DNA of 64,000 nt, taken from Burhinus oedicnemus (taxonomy: Eukaryota > Chordata > Aves > Charadriiformes > Burhinidae). Position 1 is the first letter of the stretch. Each line of letters begins with the position of its first letter. A model generated the notes under the pieces. The model saw only the letters and a list, made by a program, of their open reading frames with translations, had not been told where the DNA came from and searched no databases. This document shows, one piece after another, positions 49,221-62,549 of this stretch. The stretch lies in the NCBI GenBank assembly GCA_008921705.1, contig VFFE01007486.1:4161044-4225043 (forward strand). Reading direction: 5' to 3'. The translations under genes were made by a program, and so were the position numbers.

Positions 49221-52200
49221 GACAGTGCTGTAATCAAAAAGCTGCTTTCTGAGTCTTTCTGACTCTTCCCTGTTTTGCAGGCATCTGCTGCTAGCTGATA
49301 AAAGGTGAAGCCTTCCTTTGAGACTTATTCCAATGTCCACACCACTTCTGTGTTTCAACTAGCTTCCCAGAATTTTCATAACACATTTGGTCCTAGCAAA
49401 AGGTGTTGGTCAGCTGTCAGTTAGACCATAAGATTGAGAGGGAGACCTGATGCACGTACACTTACAAGCGTTGCTTAACATCTGCATAAGACAGAAAGCA
49501 TTTCTAACTGGCTTACGCTAAAGATTCTTAAGAATGTAGCTCCTGAAAACTGTCTTTTTTTGCCTACTAGCTTTTCTTGGTGGACCAGGTCCAGGATAAA
49601 ACACATAATTAAAACTTGTCATGCATCAATCACTTCAGGGCAAATAATCCAGATAAGTATTTTGGGTTTACTAGCAGGTAAGTGGGTAAGTTTGGTATTT
49701 CCTGTGCCATAATTTAAATTTATGGCAGCAAACTAATTTGTATGCCAGATCATGTACAGGGAGCAGTCAATTTGGTGCCACAGCTTTACTTGAAGATGAT
49801 TCATATCAGACTTATAGACATAACACATTATCACATCTGATGATATCTAATATCTGTTCTTGGAAATGAACAACAGTGATGAGATAAGGACTGTAACAGA
49901 ACATCACAGATTTCAGGAAATTAGCTCTTTTTCACTGGAAGCCAAAAGCTAAGTCTAAAGACTGGGTTTATTTAGGCCTATATTTTTTTCTCCAAAGATC
50001 GCTCAGAAAATTATTCTTATACTGTTTCACATTTAATGTGATTTTTTGAAGCAATATCCTGTGGTATTACCTGTCATACCTGAATGGAAAAACTAAAAAG
50101 ACTTAACTGCAGAAATCTTTTATCTAAGAAGGGTACATGGTAGGTGGATGCCATAAAACCAGTGAGGTGCAGTGTGGGAGTTAAAATACAGCCAGATCTG
50201 AAAACAGAGCTGTAGCATTGCTCAGTTAAAAACAAAACCAAACACAACCTTGATTCAACAGAATTGACTCATCTAGAGGCAGACATGGGTTATGCAAACA
50301 ATCCCGGTCAACATAATTTCTGAAACTGAACAGATTCTGTCCAACTTGTGATAAGGAAGCACTGAAAGAGGGAAGTTATTTGACTTTTTTTAACTGTTAG
50401 CTGAAATACTGCTATTCATACAGGAGTTCATCCTCACCAGAGTGTTCTTACCTTGATACATGAACAGAACCTATTTTGGAAGAACACTGTTAGCATTTCA
50501 TTTTGCTGTTCAGCGGGTGAAGCTGCCTTTGTCACTCTACACTGCATAAACTTTTTATGGAAGACCAAATTATTACATCATGGGATGTCTGTGTTATTGT
50601 TCACAAAGTGGTTCCATAGGAAAGGGCCAAGTTCACGTTAAGGTTATCTGCAGTTTTTCCATATTTCCAAGCACTTGACTTTGCTGTATTTATCATCTTT
50701 TGATGTGATTGTGCCTGTGTGAAAGTGGCAGGGAGCACTGGGTTCGAGCAGGTATCTTTTCTCAGGCTGCAGCCAAGAGAACTCCAACTATGTCCAAATT
50801 AACTTTTACTATACAATATACAGCTGTGTCCAACTTAACTGTAGTATCAAAGCATACTATCAAGGAATTGATTCTTATAATTGAGAGAAAGCTATTATAA
50901 AGGTTGATGTGATAGCAATATATTGTGCTAATTATTTGTTAGATGTGCACCACAGAAATGAACCCTTTCCACAGCAAGAAAAGTCAAAAGTGGTCAAAAA
51001 CTTTGCAGTGTTGACTTGCTGATTCATTTTCACAGAAAAGGTGGGAACCTAGAGAAGATTGCACTGTTTATGTCCTTCTGACCTCCTGCAAAATAGAACC
51101 TGTCTTGTTAGAATGACATTTTTATTATTTGCTGTTAGATTATCCCCAGCCAAATCTTCATTTTTTTCTCTGCAATTGTGAGCTATGCAACTAAAGTGGC
51201 AATCAAAGCAGAAGTTCAAATTACTCTCCAAATTTTCCATGCTAACTTGTTACTCTCAGAATTTATAGTACGAAATTACACCCACCCCTGGAAATTGTCA
51301 CCTTTTTTCAGATATTTTAAAAACATCATTGAATCTTTTGTTTAGAAAGCAGATGTCATCCACAGATTAGCAGGACAAACTCCAGTGCAGGATGCTAGCT
51401 CAGTCTCTAGTCCTCCTTCAGTGCTCTCACAAAGTATGCTGCATTGTGTTTAAAGGGATAAATTGGAGCTTTGTCTGAGTAAAGACTTCAATTGAGGACT
51501 TTAGTCCTACAATTAGAAGCATCTGTTCTGATGTAAAGCTAACATGATTATTGAAGCAACCTTTGATGACCAAAATTCTCAAGCCTGAAATAAAATTAGT
51601 CTTAAACAAATTTGGTTTGCTGCCCAGGGTCTAGCTGAGCAATCAGATTTCAAATGATTGGTCTAAACCTTTACTCAGCTTGAAAAATTGGGGGGATTTA
51701 AAGGCTAACAGCTTTAAACTAAAATATTGTAAGTTTACACTATTGATCATTACAGATGAATTGGGTAGTTACAAAAGATTTTTGGTATCTGAAGTTGTGC
51801 TAAATATTATCCAAGTCTTCTGAAGGTCAGGGATATGGGTGTTTCAAGTTCCTATATTATATAGCTTATTACTGCAAAAATTATGGACAGTTTTTTTCAG
51901 GTTAGTCTGCTCAGCACTACCCCTTGAACAATATGCACTGTATTTCTGTAAAAAATCCTTTTCAGAATATGTTTTTAAATATTTTCTTAACATTACCAAT
52001 CTTTGAGAGAATGAAAAAATATTTTAATGCTAAGATTTTTTGTTGTGATGGTGTTAAAACTCCTTTATTAGATTGGTCCTTACTACATCAGCTCTAGGGT
52101 CACCTAGTAAGCAAGGCGGGAAAACAGTCCAAAAATATGCAAAGGGCCAAGTGTATTAAGAATAAACACCCTCCCAAGGAGCGCACAAGTGTTGGTTTGT

Positions 52201-52579
52201 ATTGCTCTGGTGAGATCTAAGGTCTCTCCCCTTACTCCTCTCTCACCCTCAGGAGTGGAAAGAGCAGCTTTCTTCATGGTGATCACAGTGGGCAGCATTT
52301 CATTGTCAGTAGTTAGTGTGGAAGGATGAAGAAAATGAGTATAATATGCTCGTTGCGAGATACGCCATTAAAGTTGGGCAGTGGAAAAGGTGTATTCATA
52401 ATAAGATTTTGGGTGAAACAGAAACCAGTCTGTACCATGAGAGATGTCTGTGGTTCATATGATGAAAATAATTCTCCCTTTTAGAGAAAAAATTAGTACT
52501 AATGACAGTGAAGACAGGGCAGGAATTAGGATTGTGGCTTGAGAGTACTGTCCACAGTGACTTCCTGGTGGAAGACAGG
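49221..52579. other. Gene-poor AT-rich sequence
   Basis: No exon, young repeat or regulatory motif was recognised. All open frames are under 75 codons except a frame that belongs to the CR1 beginning at about 52580. Confidence 0.4.
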
Positions 52580-53428
52580 AAGGTGAATGACACCAAGTTA
52601 GGTGGGAGTGTCAACCTGCTAGAGGGTAGGATGGCCCTACAGAGGGATATGGACAGGCTGGATTGATGGGCTGAGGGCAATGGTGTGAAGTTCAACAAGG
52701 CCAAGTGCTGGGTCCCGCACTTGGGTCACAACAACCCCATGCAGCGCTACAGGCTTGGGGAAGAGTGGCTGGAAAGCTGCCTGGCAGAAAAGGACCTGGG
52801 GGTGTTGGTTGACAGTTGGCTGAATACAAGCCAGCAGTGTGCCCAGGTGGCCGAGAAGCCCGACAGCATCCTGGCTTACGTCAGGAATAGTGTAGCAAGC
52901 AGGACTAAGGAAGTGATCGTCCCCCTGTACTCAGCACTGGTGAGGCCGCACCTCAAATACTGCGTTCAGTTTTGGGTCCCTCACTACAAGAAAGACATTG
53001 AGGTGCTGGAGCGTGTCCAGAGAAGGGCAATGAAGCTGGTGAAGGGTCTAGAGAACAAGTCTTATGAGGAGTGGCTGAGGGTACTGGAGTGGTTTAGCCT
53101 GGAGAAAAGGAGGCTGAAGAGAGACCTTATCACTCTCTGCAACTACCTGAGCGGAGTAACAAGCGATAGGACAAGAGGAAATGGCTTCAAGTTGCACCAG
53201 GGGAAGTTTAGATTGGATATTAGGAAAAATTTCTTCATCAAAAGGGTTATCAAGCATTGGAACAGGCTGCCCAGGGAAGTGGAATCGCCATCCCTGGAGG
53301 TATTTAAAAGACATATGGATGTGGTGATGAGGGTCATGGTTTAGTGGTGGGTTTGGTAGTGTTAGGTTAATGGTTGGACTCGATGATCTTAAAGGTCTCT
53401 TCCAACCTAGGTTATTCTATGATTCTAA
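52580..53428 (+). mobile_element. CR1 LINE, 5'-truncated copy
   Basis: The copy starts inside the reverse transcriptase just at the FADD box (ATGACACCAAGTTAGGTGGG) and runs to the CR1 3' tail (TTATTCTATGATTCT). A frame of about 219 codons (52685-53344) keeps the ORF2 C-terminus, including [20 protein letters not shown]. It carries an internal deletion of about 40 bp after CTACCTGA (about 53150), and a GTG codon is lost before GAATCGCCATCC. It shares subfamily differences with the AGR3-intron copy. Confidence 0.95.
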
Positions 53429-56400
53429 GAGTTCAAATGTGTGGGTAGAGTCAGTGATTCTTACAGATGAACTCACACTGAAGCTATTTTCATCTCCCTA
53501 AAATCCTTCTGTAGTCAGCTGTGGGAGAGGTGTCTCCAGATATTTGTCAGAAGATCTTGAGTTGCTTTCTCCCTGTTTTATGTTGGAAAATTATATGATT
53601 TGGGGGTCTGTTTTTACTTGGGTTTTTTTTAAACATACAGGTCCCGAATGAATTTCAGTCTATTGTCTCTGAAGTACTGTGTCACTAAATAGCCAGACAG
53701 GGTACACGTGGTGCCCACTATCATGTGTTTTACATGCTTGCAGCATTTAAATATTTGTTCCCTCAGTCTCTCCCCTGAAGATATTTCCCACCAAAATCAG
53801 GACTGTTTCACTCAAACTGAGATGAGTGGTGACTCTAGGTTAATAACTATGTAAAATTTTATTCATTTCTTATTATATAGTATGTCAGATCAGATGAGTA
53901 AGTGCATTACCCCCACAATTCTGTGAATTCTTTTAATAATAAAGAATAATATTTTTGGTAAAAGCGTGTGAAAGGATCTGGGAAATAGAGTGGTTTCTGC
54001 ACAATTCAGTGCACTTTACCAGTCACAGCCAATGAAGGATGTAAATCTGTTGCATACCCACTGCACAGCCCTGACATTTATCCTTGGAGAAATCCAATTC
54101 CATTTCATGTTGCATATATATATATATACGCACACATATATAGTCCATCCCAAATCCAGACACTAGTCCTGGTGAGTCTCTGGGCTCATTGCTAGTGTTT
54201 CCATGCTTGGTTGTAGCTGGGCAGACATCTGAGCTGCTGGACTTATCTGGAACCTGTGCTAGTTGTTGCTGGTTTTCTGCTATGGCTGGAGCCTGACTGT
54301 ATGAGTACTCTTGCTCTACTGCATTACAGGGCCAAGCTGTGGTTTATGTTATACTGTGGGAACAGACGCGGGGTGGTTGTATACTTCAGGTCTTAGCAAG
54401 AGGTGTTCACTATCACGGTGCTTTTCAGACTGCAACAGGTAGACACGTTGAGTGGGCCCCTGTCCTGTCTGAACTTAGGAGGAAGCTCAGCCTCTGCATT
54501 GCACAGGAGTTCGCAGGCACAGAGGTGGAAGCAGGAGCCGTCAGAGTGTGGGTCAGGAGTTTAACAGTCTGAATCGTCCAGAGGTCAGGGCTCAGACTGA
54601 CTAGCCTAGGCACAAGCCTATCTTACCTGGTAAACAGTTACCTCCACTGTCACATTTATTTATATTTGGGCAAATTCTGCCAAGCATTCTAAACCAGCAA
54701 TTTATACTTGCCTCTGGGAAGACGTTGAAAGCTTTCAGCTCCCATTAAACTCATGCTTTGCATAGGTATGGGTAAACCTTTAGTGCACTTTTCACTTCCC
54801 CAGGCTCAGGACAATAGGGAATATATTTTCTCCGGTCTGTAAAAGTATGGTGGTTTCTTACGCTGTGTCTAGGGTTTGGGACCTGGGCATGTTCCACAGC
54901 TTGCAGGTGTGGGTGAGTGCACCAGCCTTCCAGCTCTGCACCTTGGTTTCCTTTAGGAAGGAACCCAGATGCAGTGGCCAGACCTAGGCACCACGCCTGA
55001 GGCAATAGGGATGGAGATTGCAAAAGCCATGACAGTGCATGCCTGCCCTGCAGTCCCAGCGACCATTCTGGCAGATTACAACTGACTGGCACATTCACTG
55101 TACTTTCCAGCCCCACCTTTGACCCTAGCTGTGACCAACATGCTGTTCCCAAGTCCTGGAGCTACAGATAAGTTCACTGTTTAACCTCTTTTAATGCAGC
55201 TTTCTGCAACATGCAGTGGAAACCATATCCACTCCTCACATCTGGTATCTCCAGTGGTTCCCTCAATGATCGCTGGCTTGGAGGAACAAGCCCAAGTTTG
55301 CAGAATTTGTGTAGCTGTGTTCTGGTATAGCCTAGCATAAATTTCTGTTTTCCCATCAGTGGACATGTTTGGACATGGAAGTATTAAATCTATGAGAGAA
55401 AAAACTTTGAGAAGGATGTTTGTGTCTTTTGCCTTAATCATCGTTACCACCCACATCATTAAAAATATTTCGGAAAACTCTGTTAGATAACACCATACAT
55501 GGTTAAGATATAAAGTCCTTAGCTTTTAAGTATAAATAAAGAACAATGTATGCACAAAAGTATTATGCTGCTAGTCATGATTTAATAATCTGTTTTATCA
55601 CGGCTAAATATTAGTGAGACATTGAACAAAACAAAATGGTTTTCCTTTAGCTGCAGTCTCTTGTTATTCCAGAAAGTAATTAAGCATAGAAGAGAGAACT
55701 TCATAATATCAAGTGCTCTTGAAAGAGACTTTTTGCACATGTGAAAAGCAGAACAGAGTATAACATCAGACTGGATTATTTTGATGAAAAGACTCACAAG
55801 TTGCCAACTCAGTGATAAATGTTGTGTGATATTTAACTGGTTATTTGTCTTTTTCTTTTTTTTTTTTCCCTCTCTTCTTTTCATTTGGACTATTATCCTG
55901 CTTAACTGGCATTTGGAGTTAAACCAGAAAAGGAGAAAATCTACAAAGGAGAGAAAAAATTACCGTTCAATTGAAAAATTCCATCTGCTTTTACAATTCT
56001 AAAAAAACCACACAACAACTTAGGTCTAAATACTGTTAGAAACTATGTCAACCAGATTTGAAAACACTTGGTAGATATGAAGTTCTCATTTACATGGGAG
56101 AACAGAGGCAAAGTATTTAATCCATTTGCCTAACCTGATAAACCCCAGGGAAGTATGGGCTGTACCTCTCAGAGGAACAGCTCCCATTGGAAACCCTTGT
56201 TCCGCATGCTGGGGACACTGTCGCAACTCCCTCTGGGGAGATGCACCTTTCCTGTATCCCCCATCAGGGGAGAAGCAAAGGTACCCCTTCAAAGGGGAGC
56301 TGGTAATTACAAATCCTACATCCTACTGCCTAGGGCTAAGAGACTTGTTCCCTCATTAAAGAGAAATTCCATGTGCTGAGTTTCTATGCTGCTTCCTCAG

Positions 56401-58919
56401 TTTAATCCTTATTCTACAATAGGGTATAAAATGGGAACCCAGCCAAAACTGGTAGTCATATTTGGCTAGAAAGACTTTAGCACCCAACAGTTGCAGATTC
56501 TAGGCCTTCTCCTCCCTTACCAGAGACAAACCAGTTTGTGTGCTACAGATTTATGCTCTGTTATATTTCATGTCTAAGGATGACATTACGATAATATTTT
56601 TGAGTCATGTGAGATGTAAAGAAGCTAATTCTCAGACTGAAATCTTTTTCAGAGGTGACATTAGGGGATAACTGGTTTTTTTCTGATTTTTGTAATACAG
56701 TTCCTCCTTTCTCCTGAAGTAGTACCCTGCTTTTCTGCTTGTCCAGCTGATCTGAATGATGATCTGTCTTATAGGTTTCTGTTGAAGTTGCTATGAAATA
56801 GGAAGTGTTCTTGCTTAGGCTTTATTTTATAGCTTCCTACTTGTGCCTTTTAATTTCTGACCCATTAAAATTTCCTGGAGTACGCTGCCTCCTGCAAGTA
56901 GATACACTATCTAGTCCAACCACACAAAGCTTTCATAAGAAATGTTTTAAAGCTGTTTATGCAATATCCTTGCATATTATCATTCAGTTATCTTGTCTTT
57001 TGATGTGCATAATAAGTTAGAAGATGCTGAGTAAATAATTTCAGCTCTTTGAAGTGCTCGACTTATTTCCATTCTGCAGCTGGAAATCACCAGAGCATAA
57101 CAACCAAGCACTTCAATTACAGCATGAGAGTACTTAAAATATAAATTTGTGTGATCCAGAACTGTGTTATCCTGCATGTTCTTGGTGCAGTTGAGGTCAT
57201 GGGGCTCTCTCACAGTGCTAGCAGTGACGTGCTGGTTAGGTACACAGTGTGATGTGCAGAGAATACATCCACCTCCACCCCTCCACCTCCACATTCCTTT
57301 ATTATTTAGAATAATGTCATCTTAAGCAAAGAAAGCAAAATCCAGTAGCATATTTCTAAGGTAAGTAAAAGCCTTTAGCTCAATAGTAGCAATGTTATTA
57401 ATCCTGGAAGTATGTTTTACATGTATGTTCTAGTTGTAAGTTGTAATAGGTGAATTTTCCTTGCATTTACAGTGCCAAAAGAGCATTGTTTTAGAGGTCT
57501 ATGCATGCTTGTTATGGCTTAAGAAGAAGTTACCTGGAAGTAACCATGTGACAGTAGACTGATCTGGCTCCCTTTGTTCTCTGTGCAAGGATTTTCACTG
57601 GCTTCAGTGGGAGCTGGATCATACCCTTAATGCCATGGTCATTTACCCTGAGGAGTTCGCTTAAGAGCTCTTCAATTACCTTTCTGGAAGCTTTCAAACT
57701 GTTGAGGCTAAGAGTTTGCCAGATGTTTGAAACTGAACAAATTTCCTGGCATCATACACCTAGTAGCATCGTTAATCACTGGTGCAAAAAAAGAGAGACC
57801 AGGGACACAGTGCCAAATCCTTGTTTGGCTCCATCTGATATTTATGTAATGGGTGTGCCTAGTGCCTTATCAAAGCACAGAACTCACCTTTCCTTCGACA
57901 TAGAGACACACAATGCTTCAAGCACTGAGAAAAAAATGAGCATGAGTCCTCTTAAGTGCCAAATAATGGGTGTTTTTTTTTTCTTTCCATAGAATTCTGA
58001 ATTACTTTACAGGCTGTTGCTATTATATGATGAACAGGTCTGGTCGGTTCACAAAAGCATTTCTTCATCTAAGAACTCTCCTTTGTGATAACTGTCACGA
58101 TATCACAGTTTGCTTCTGCAGCAGCAGGAAATGGTATTCAAATTTTGCCTTTCTGCTTAGCCCACGTAGATATTTAGCCAGAGATAATAAGAAAATACTT
58201 TGCAATTATGCTAGCTGAGAGTCTATTATCCCTTCAAATCCATGGTCTGCACAGAAGGAAAAGCTGAAAGGACTATTTCAGTCATTTAGGGTATATGTTT
58301 CTCTGGCACACTCATAATCTGACCAAAGCCATTATTTGGAAGTCAGTTGCACTCAATCATTTTGCCTGTTAATGAGGAGTTACTGAATCCTCCAAGCATT
58401 AATCCCATTTAGGAAAACACAAAGGCAATCTGTACCTTGTATCAAGCAATTATGATTGCATTGAGCTTGAGGAATTCGGTTATTTGTTGGAGGTTGATTT
58501 TCCCACAACAGACCCTCTAAATAGAATTACCAAGCTTTTCAAATGTTAATTTGTTAAGAAAAATATAATGGCTAATAAAGACAATTAGGTTTGTATTGTA
58601 AATACTGGACTGCAGAACTAAAGCTGCCATGGCTTGTGAAGAAAGTGTGGCATGACTCTATGGAACTGCTAAGGCTGGAAACTATCTTCCTGACAGAATA
58701 AAGAGCATATGGATATTAACATCAGTCACACAAATATGTTTCATAACAAGGTAAATGTAATACAGGACCAAAGAAAGTGAGGTCTGACCTGAATATTTTT
58801 TTCATAAAAATGGGGCTTAGGCAAGGAATACTGAAGATACGAGACTGCAAATGAAAAATCATCAGTAATATGGCACTTTTGGACAAAAACCTAAGTAATT
58901 CAGAGATAATGTTGGAGCT
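53429..58919. other. Gene-poor sequence
   Basis: No gene recognised. An (AT)n run followed by CGCACACATATATA lies at 54114-54142. GC-richer patches at about 54340-54620, 54880-55100 and 56150-56300 carry overlapping frames on both strands without domains. Confidence 0.4.
54114..54142. repeat. (AT)n/(CA) simple repeat
   Basis: About 7.5 AT units, then CGCACAC and another ATATATA run. A short microsatellite likely to vary in length. Confidence 0.85.
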
Positions 58920-59130
58920 TGTAACTCTTTACATTGTGCTGTTTGTGCCTTGGCAAGAACACTTTGTTCATTACTGGGTCCCAGACTTTAAGAAATAGGT
59001 AGACAGCTTAGATGTAGCCCAGAGAAGAGCAGTACAAATGAGTTCAGAAAACATTGTTTGAGAAGTAGTCTAGAAAAGAGAAGACTAAGGTGCAGTGGTG
59101 GATAGCATAGGACATAGTGCTTGATACATA
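58920..59130 (+). repeat. Old CR1-clade LINE relic
   Basis: Reading on the plus strand, TTCATTACTGGGTCCCAGAC, AAGAAATAGGTAGAC, GCCCAGAGAAGAGCAGTACA and CTAGAAAAGAGAAGACTAAGG follow the order of the CR1 ORF2 C-terminus (QFWxPxxKK, VQRRA, LExRRL). Stops and gaps are frequent and the tail is not recognisable. Confidence 0.55.
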
Positions 59131-62100
59131 AAAGGTGCTGTGAGGAAGGTCAGTTATTCTTTTCCACTACGCTAGAATAAGAAAAAACAATCACATTGTT
59201 AGCTAAAAAGATACTTGTTATAGATAGGAGTTTTTTTAATTCCTTGTTATAAAAGTAGTGAAGAGTGAAACAGGTAACCAAAGAATATTGGGAAACCTCC
59301 TTCATTGGGTGTTTTTATAAACTTGTTGGAGATAAATTTCTAAGGATGATGTGTGTATTTCTTACTTGTCTATGTCCAGAAAGAAATGATACGGTCATCT
59401 GAAGGATATTCTAGGTCTGTTTGCAGATAGCTTGGGTAAATTTCTTTTAAATTAATTTTCTCATCTCTGATTGCTACAAGAGGCTGAATTTTCATTCTTT
59501 TATTGAGGTGATCCCTTGTAGTCACTCTGTGTAACAAGCAATTTATTCCCTAAGACAAATGCTCATAAAGAACCTAAACAAAACAGAGAAAGCCTTGAAA
59601 CCATTTAGGAACAAATTCAGCTGTATGTCTAGATCTAATTTTAGGAACTCAGTGTCTCAGGTGGTATGGAAAACCACAAGTGATTTTTTTTTTTTTTCCA
59701 CCAGCGTCTGAATAGATATTTATAACACATGAAAATGTCAGGGCAATTATTCATTCTTCAGTCGCTAGCTAAATTATTGCAATGCCTTTTGCATAGGGTG
59801 GTCCATAGAGGTCCTTCAGAAACTTTAGCTGGTGAAGCACACTTTTCTGTGTTTAGTCACAAATATCAAATAATGTTCTCTATTCTTCCTCCACCTTCCC
59901 CTCCCTTTGCCCCTTCGGTTATTATTTACCATGCAATCTGATATGCTGGCTTTACTCTGTTAACTATACATGTTTAGGTCCTCAACTAGTTCAAATAGTT
60001 TGTTTTTACATGCAATTCTGGTGCAACTGTGGTGCTGAAATTTTCAGCCATCAGATTTAAGCAGTGAGACTTGACAGAGGCTATGCTTATTTGCATCAAA
60101 AAGTTAAAAAAAAAAAAAAAAGTGCACAGGTTTTAGGTCTGTGTTTGGGGTTGTCAAAATATGTTTTGGGAGGGAAAAACTGAGATTTTCTTCCTTCTTT
60201 AAAAAAAAAAGAAAGAAGTGATTGTAGATTTTGATTTATCCCCCTTTTAATGTTTTTCATTCAGAAGGCAAACATGGTTTGTATAATTGTGGAGTAGAGG
60301 TAAAATATAATACAGTGTTTATAAATCATGGAGTCTTTGATGTCTGCAAGTTTACACTCGTATTCATAACTTGTCTAGTCACAGCTATGTTGCTAGAGAA
60401 GCTGTTTACTTGTCCTCGGAGTGTGCAAAACTGGACAGAAGATTTCCAGTGCTCAGTGCTTCCGTTTCAGCCAGAAATACTGTGAGAAAAGCTCTCTGCT
60501 GTTTCAACACTTCCTCTTTCAATTTCACTTGGAACTGGGGAGTACGGGGAAGTGAGCAAAGGAAAAGTTAGCAAGAGAAGGGCTCTGTTACAGCTGGAGA
60601 GAGCAGGAGAGAGGGAGATGCACTTGAGAGGAAAGTAGTGCAGCCTATGGTAAGGATCAGATGGGTACAATGTGCCTTGGTCTCTCCCGTGGCTGTAGAG
60701 GAACATTTGCTCAATGCCTGTCCTTCAGACAGACGAGTTAACGTGAATCCATCCCTTCTGGCCATCCTTACTTCCTGTAGCATGTCTGAGGCCCTTTCAG
60801 GATGCAGAGATTAGGAAAGAATTGTTGAAAACTGTAAAAGCGTGAAGCCTGCCCTGTAATCTCATGTGTCTTCACTATTGCTTTGTGTTAGCAGAAGAAA
60901 CAAGCAGCACACCAGGATCACTAGGCTCCTCAAGCTAAAACCACAAGCATATGTTGGGAAAATTCAAGCCAAATGTGAAAGGTGCTCTACAAATTAACCA
61001 GATCTAAATCACTCCTCCTTTTTTTTTTGGTCCCCACAGAGATCTCAGATATTTTTGAGGCTTGTTAGCTTTTTCCAAGGTCAGATTTATATCTAGACCA
61101 GGCAGAAATACTGCCAATATAACACGTACTTATTTCAAACATAGATGACAGAAGATCAGCTCTCCACAGGTTGTGTCAGACTTCAAACTGCTCTTCCTGA
61201 GCATGAGCACAGAAAGAGATGAAAAGGGCTACATATGTGTCATGAGACCATTTTAATGACAAATAAGCAAATTGAGGAAAATAATTGTTGGATGTAAGTG
61301 TCCTTGTCCTTAGCAGGCAGCTGAGCAGGGGATTGCTGAGATGCGCCCGAGGTGCGAGTCCCTGCTTATCAAGTGAGCTCTGACCCTGCAGTCGAGCTGG
61401 TTATTTCTAATTACTGCTCCATGTAGCTCACAGGAACAACACTCGTTCCCCTTTTTTCACTAATTCACTGCTCTCACAGATCTGGTGTTTGCTTACACAA
61501 CCCACTCTGACTTCCAAGGACATGAGCAAGGTCCACTTTCTCCAGCCTCCCTCTTGTGGATGGGTACCAGCTCTAAGCGTTACTGAGATCCCACCCTACT
61601 GTCGGGGCTCCAACTGATAATCCCAGCAGGGGAGAAGGAGCAGACCTTTCTTAGGGTAGTTTATGTAGTCTCAGCTGTGCTTATCTGTATGGCTTCACGC
61701 TCATCTCTGTGGGAAGAACATCTGAGATTAATGAATGTAAGTTCAGCATAAGGAAGGAAATTACTTGGGTCTTTCTACTTCTCTAAGAGCAGAGCTGACT
61801 CCACAGGCATTACTCAGATTGAGTATGGGTAGCAGGCACTGTTAATTGGATTCTAATCAGCTAAAAGTATAATTCAAGAAGTACTGCCTTCAGCAGGGAA
61901 GTTGATGTAGATATTTCTCCTTCAGTGTTCAAAAAGATGTTCTCTTCTCTTTGGCCTGTTTGTTCTTCTACTTCATTGCAAAAGACGTTTTCAGCTGATA
62001 AGCTTTGTTAGCACTTTTATGATAAAATAATGGAGTGCAATGAGTTACAGAGCTCTAATTTACCCATTAGGCTCACTGACAAGGGGGCTCTCCCAGCTTC

Positions 62101-62400
62101 ACTGAAGTCAATGAGGAGACCACCAGCAGCTGTGTCAGTGTCCTCGAAGAGACCTCAGACTGTTCTCTGGCTCTGAAGCTGAGTAACATGGCCCAGCTTG
62201 TGCCCATGTCTCAGTGCCTTCCTTGCGCACCAGGCAGGGCAACCGCATCCAAACTGCCAGCAGGAAATGTCCCGTGGCACATGGAGTCCCAGGGCTGGGA
62301 GCTGCGCCCATGCCTCACTGGCAAGTGCTAGCGTGGCCCCAAGTTGTGGCCAGGACTGTGCGAAGGGTTGTATGGTTTGGGTGATCCTGGACTAGCCCTT
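59131..62400. other. Gene-poor sequence
   Basis: AT-rich sequence with a 16-A run at 60106-60121 and another A-rich run at about 60202-60216. No repeat family or exon recognised. A slightly GC-richer stretch begins near 62190. Confidence 0.4.
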
Positions 62401-62549
62401 AGAGTCATAGAACGGTTTGGGTTGGAAGGGACCATTAAAGGTCATCTAGTCCAACCCCCCTGCAATGGGGTGGGATATCTTCACCTAGATCAGGTCGCTC
62501 AGAGCCCCATCCAACCTGACCTTGAATGTTTCCAGGGATGGGACAGCTA
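62401..62549 (-). mobile_element. CR1 LINE 3' end, reverse orientation
   Basis: The complement of a CR1 3' terminus: AGAGTCATAGAACGGTTTGG, GTTGGAAGGGACCATTAAAG, GGTCATCTAGTCCAACCCCC and TCCAACCTGACCTTGAATGT are the standard words of avian CR1 tails. Only about 150 bp are present, a typical 5'-truncated insertion. Confidence 0.93.
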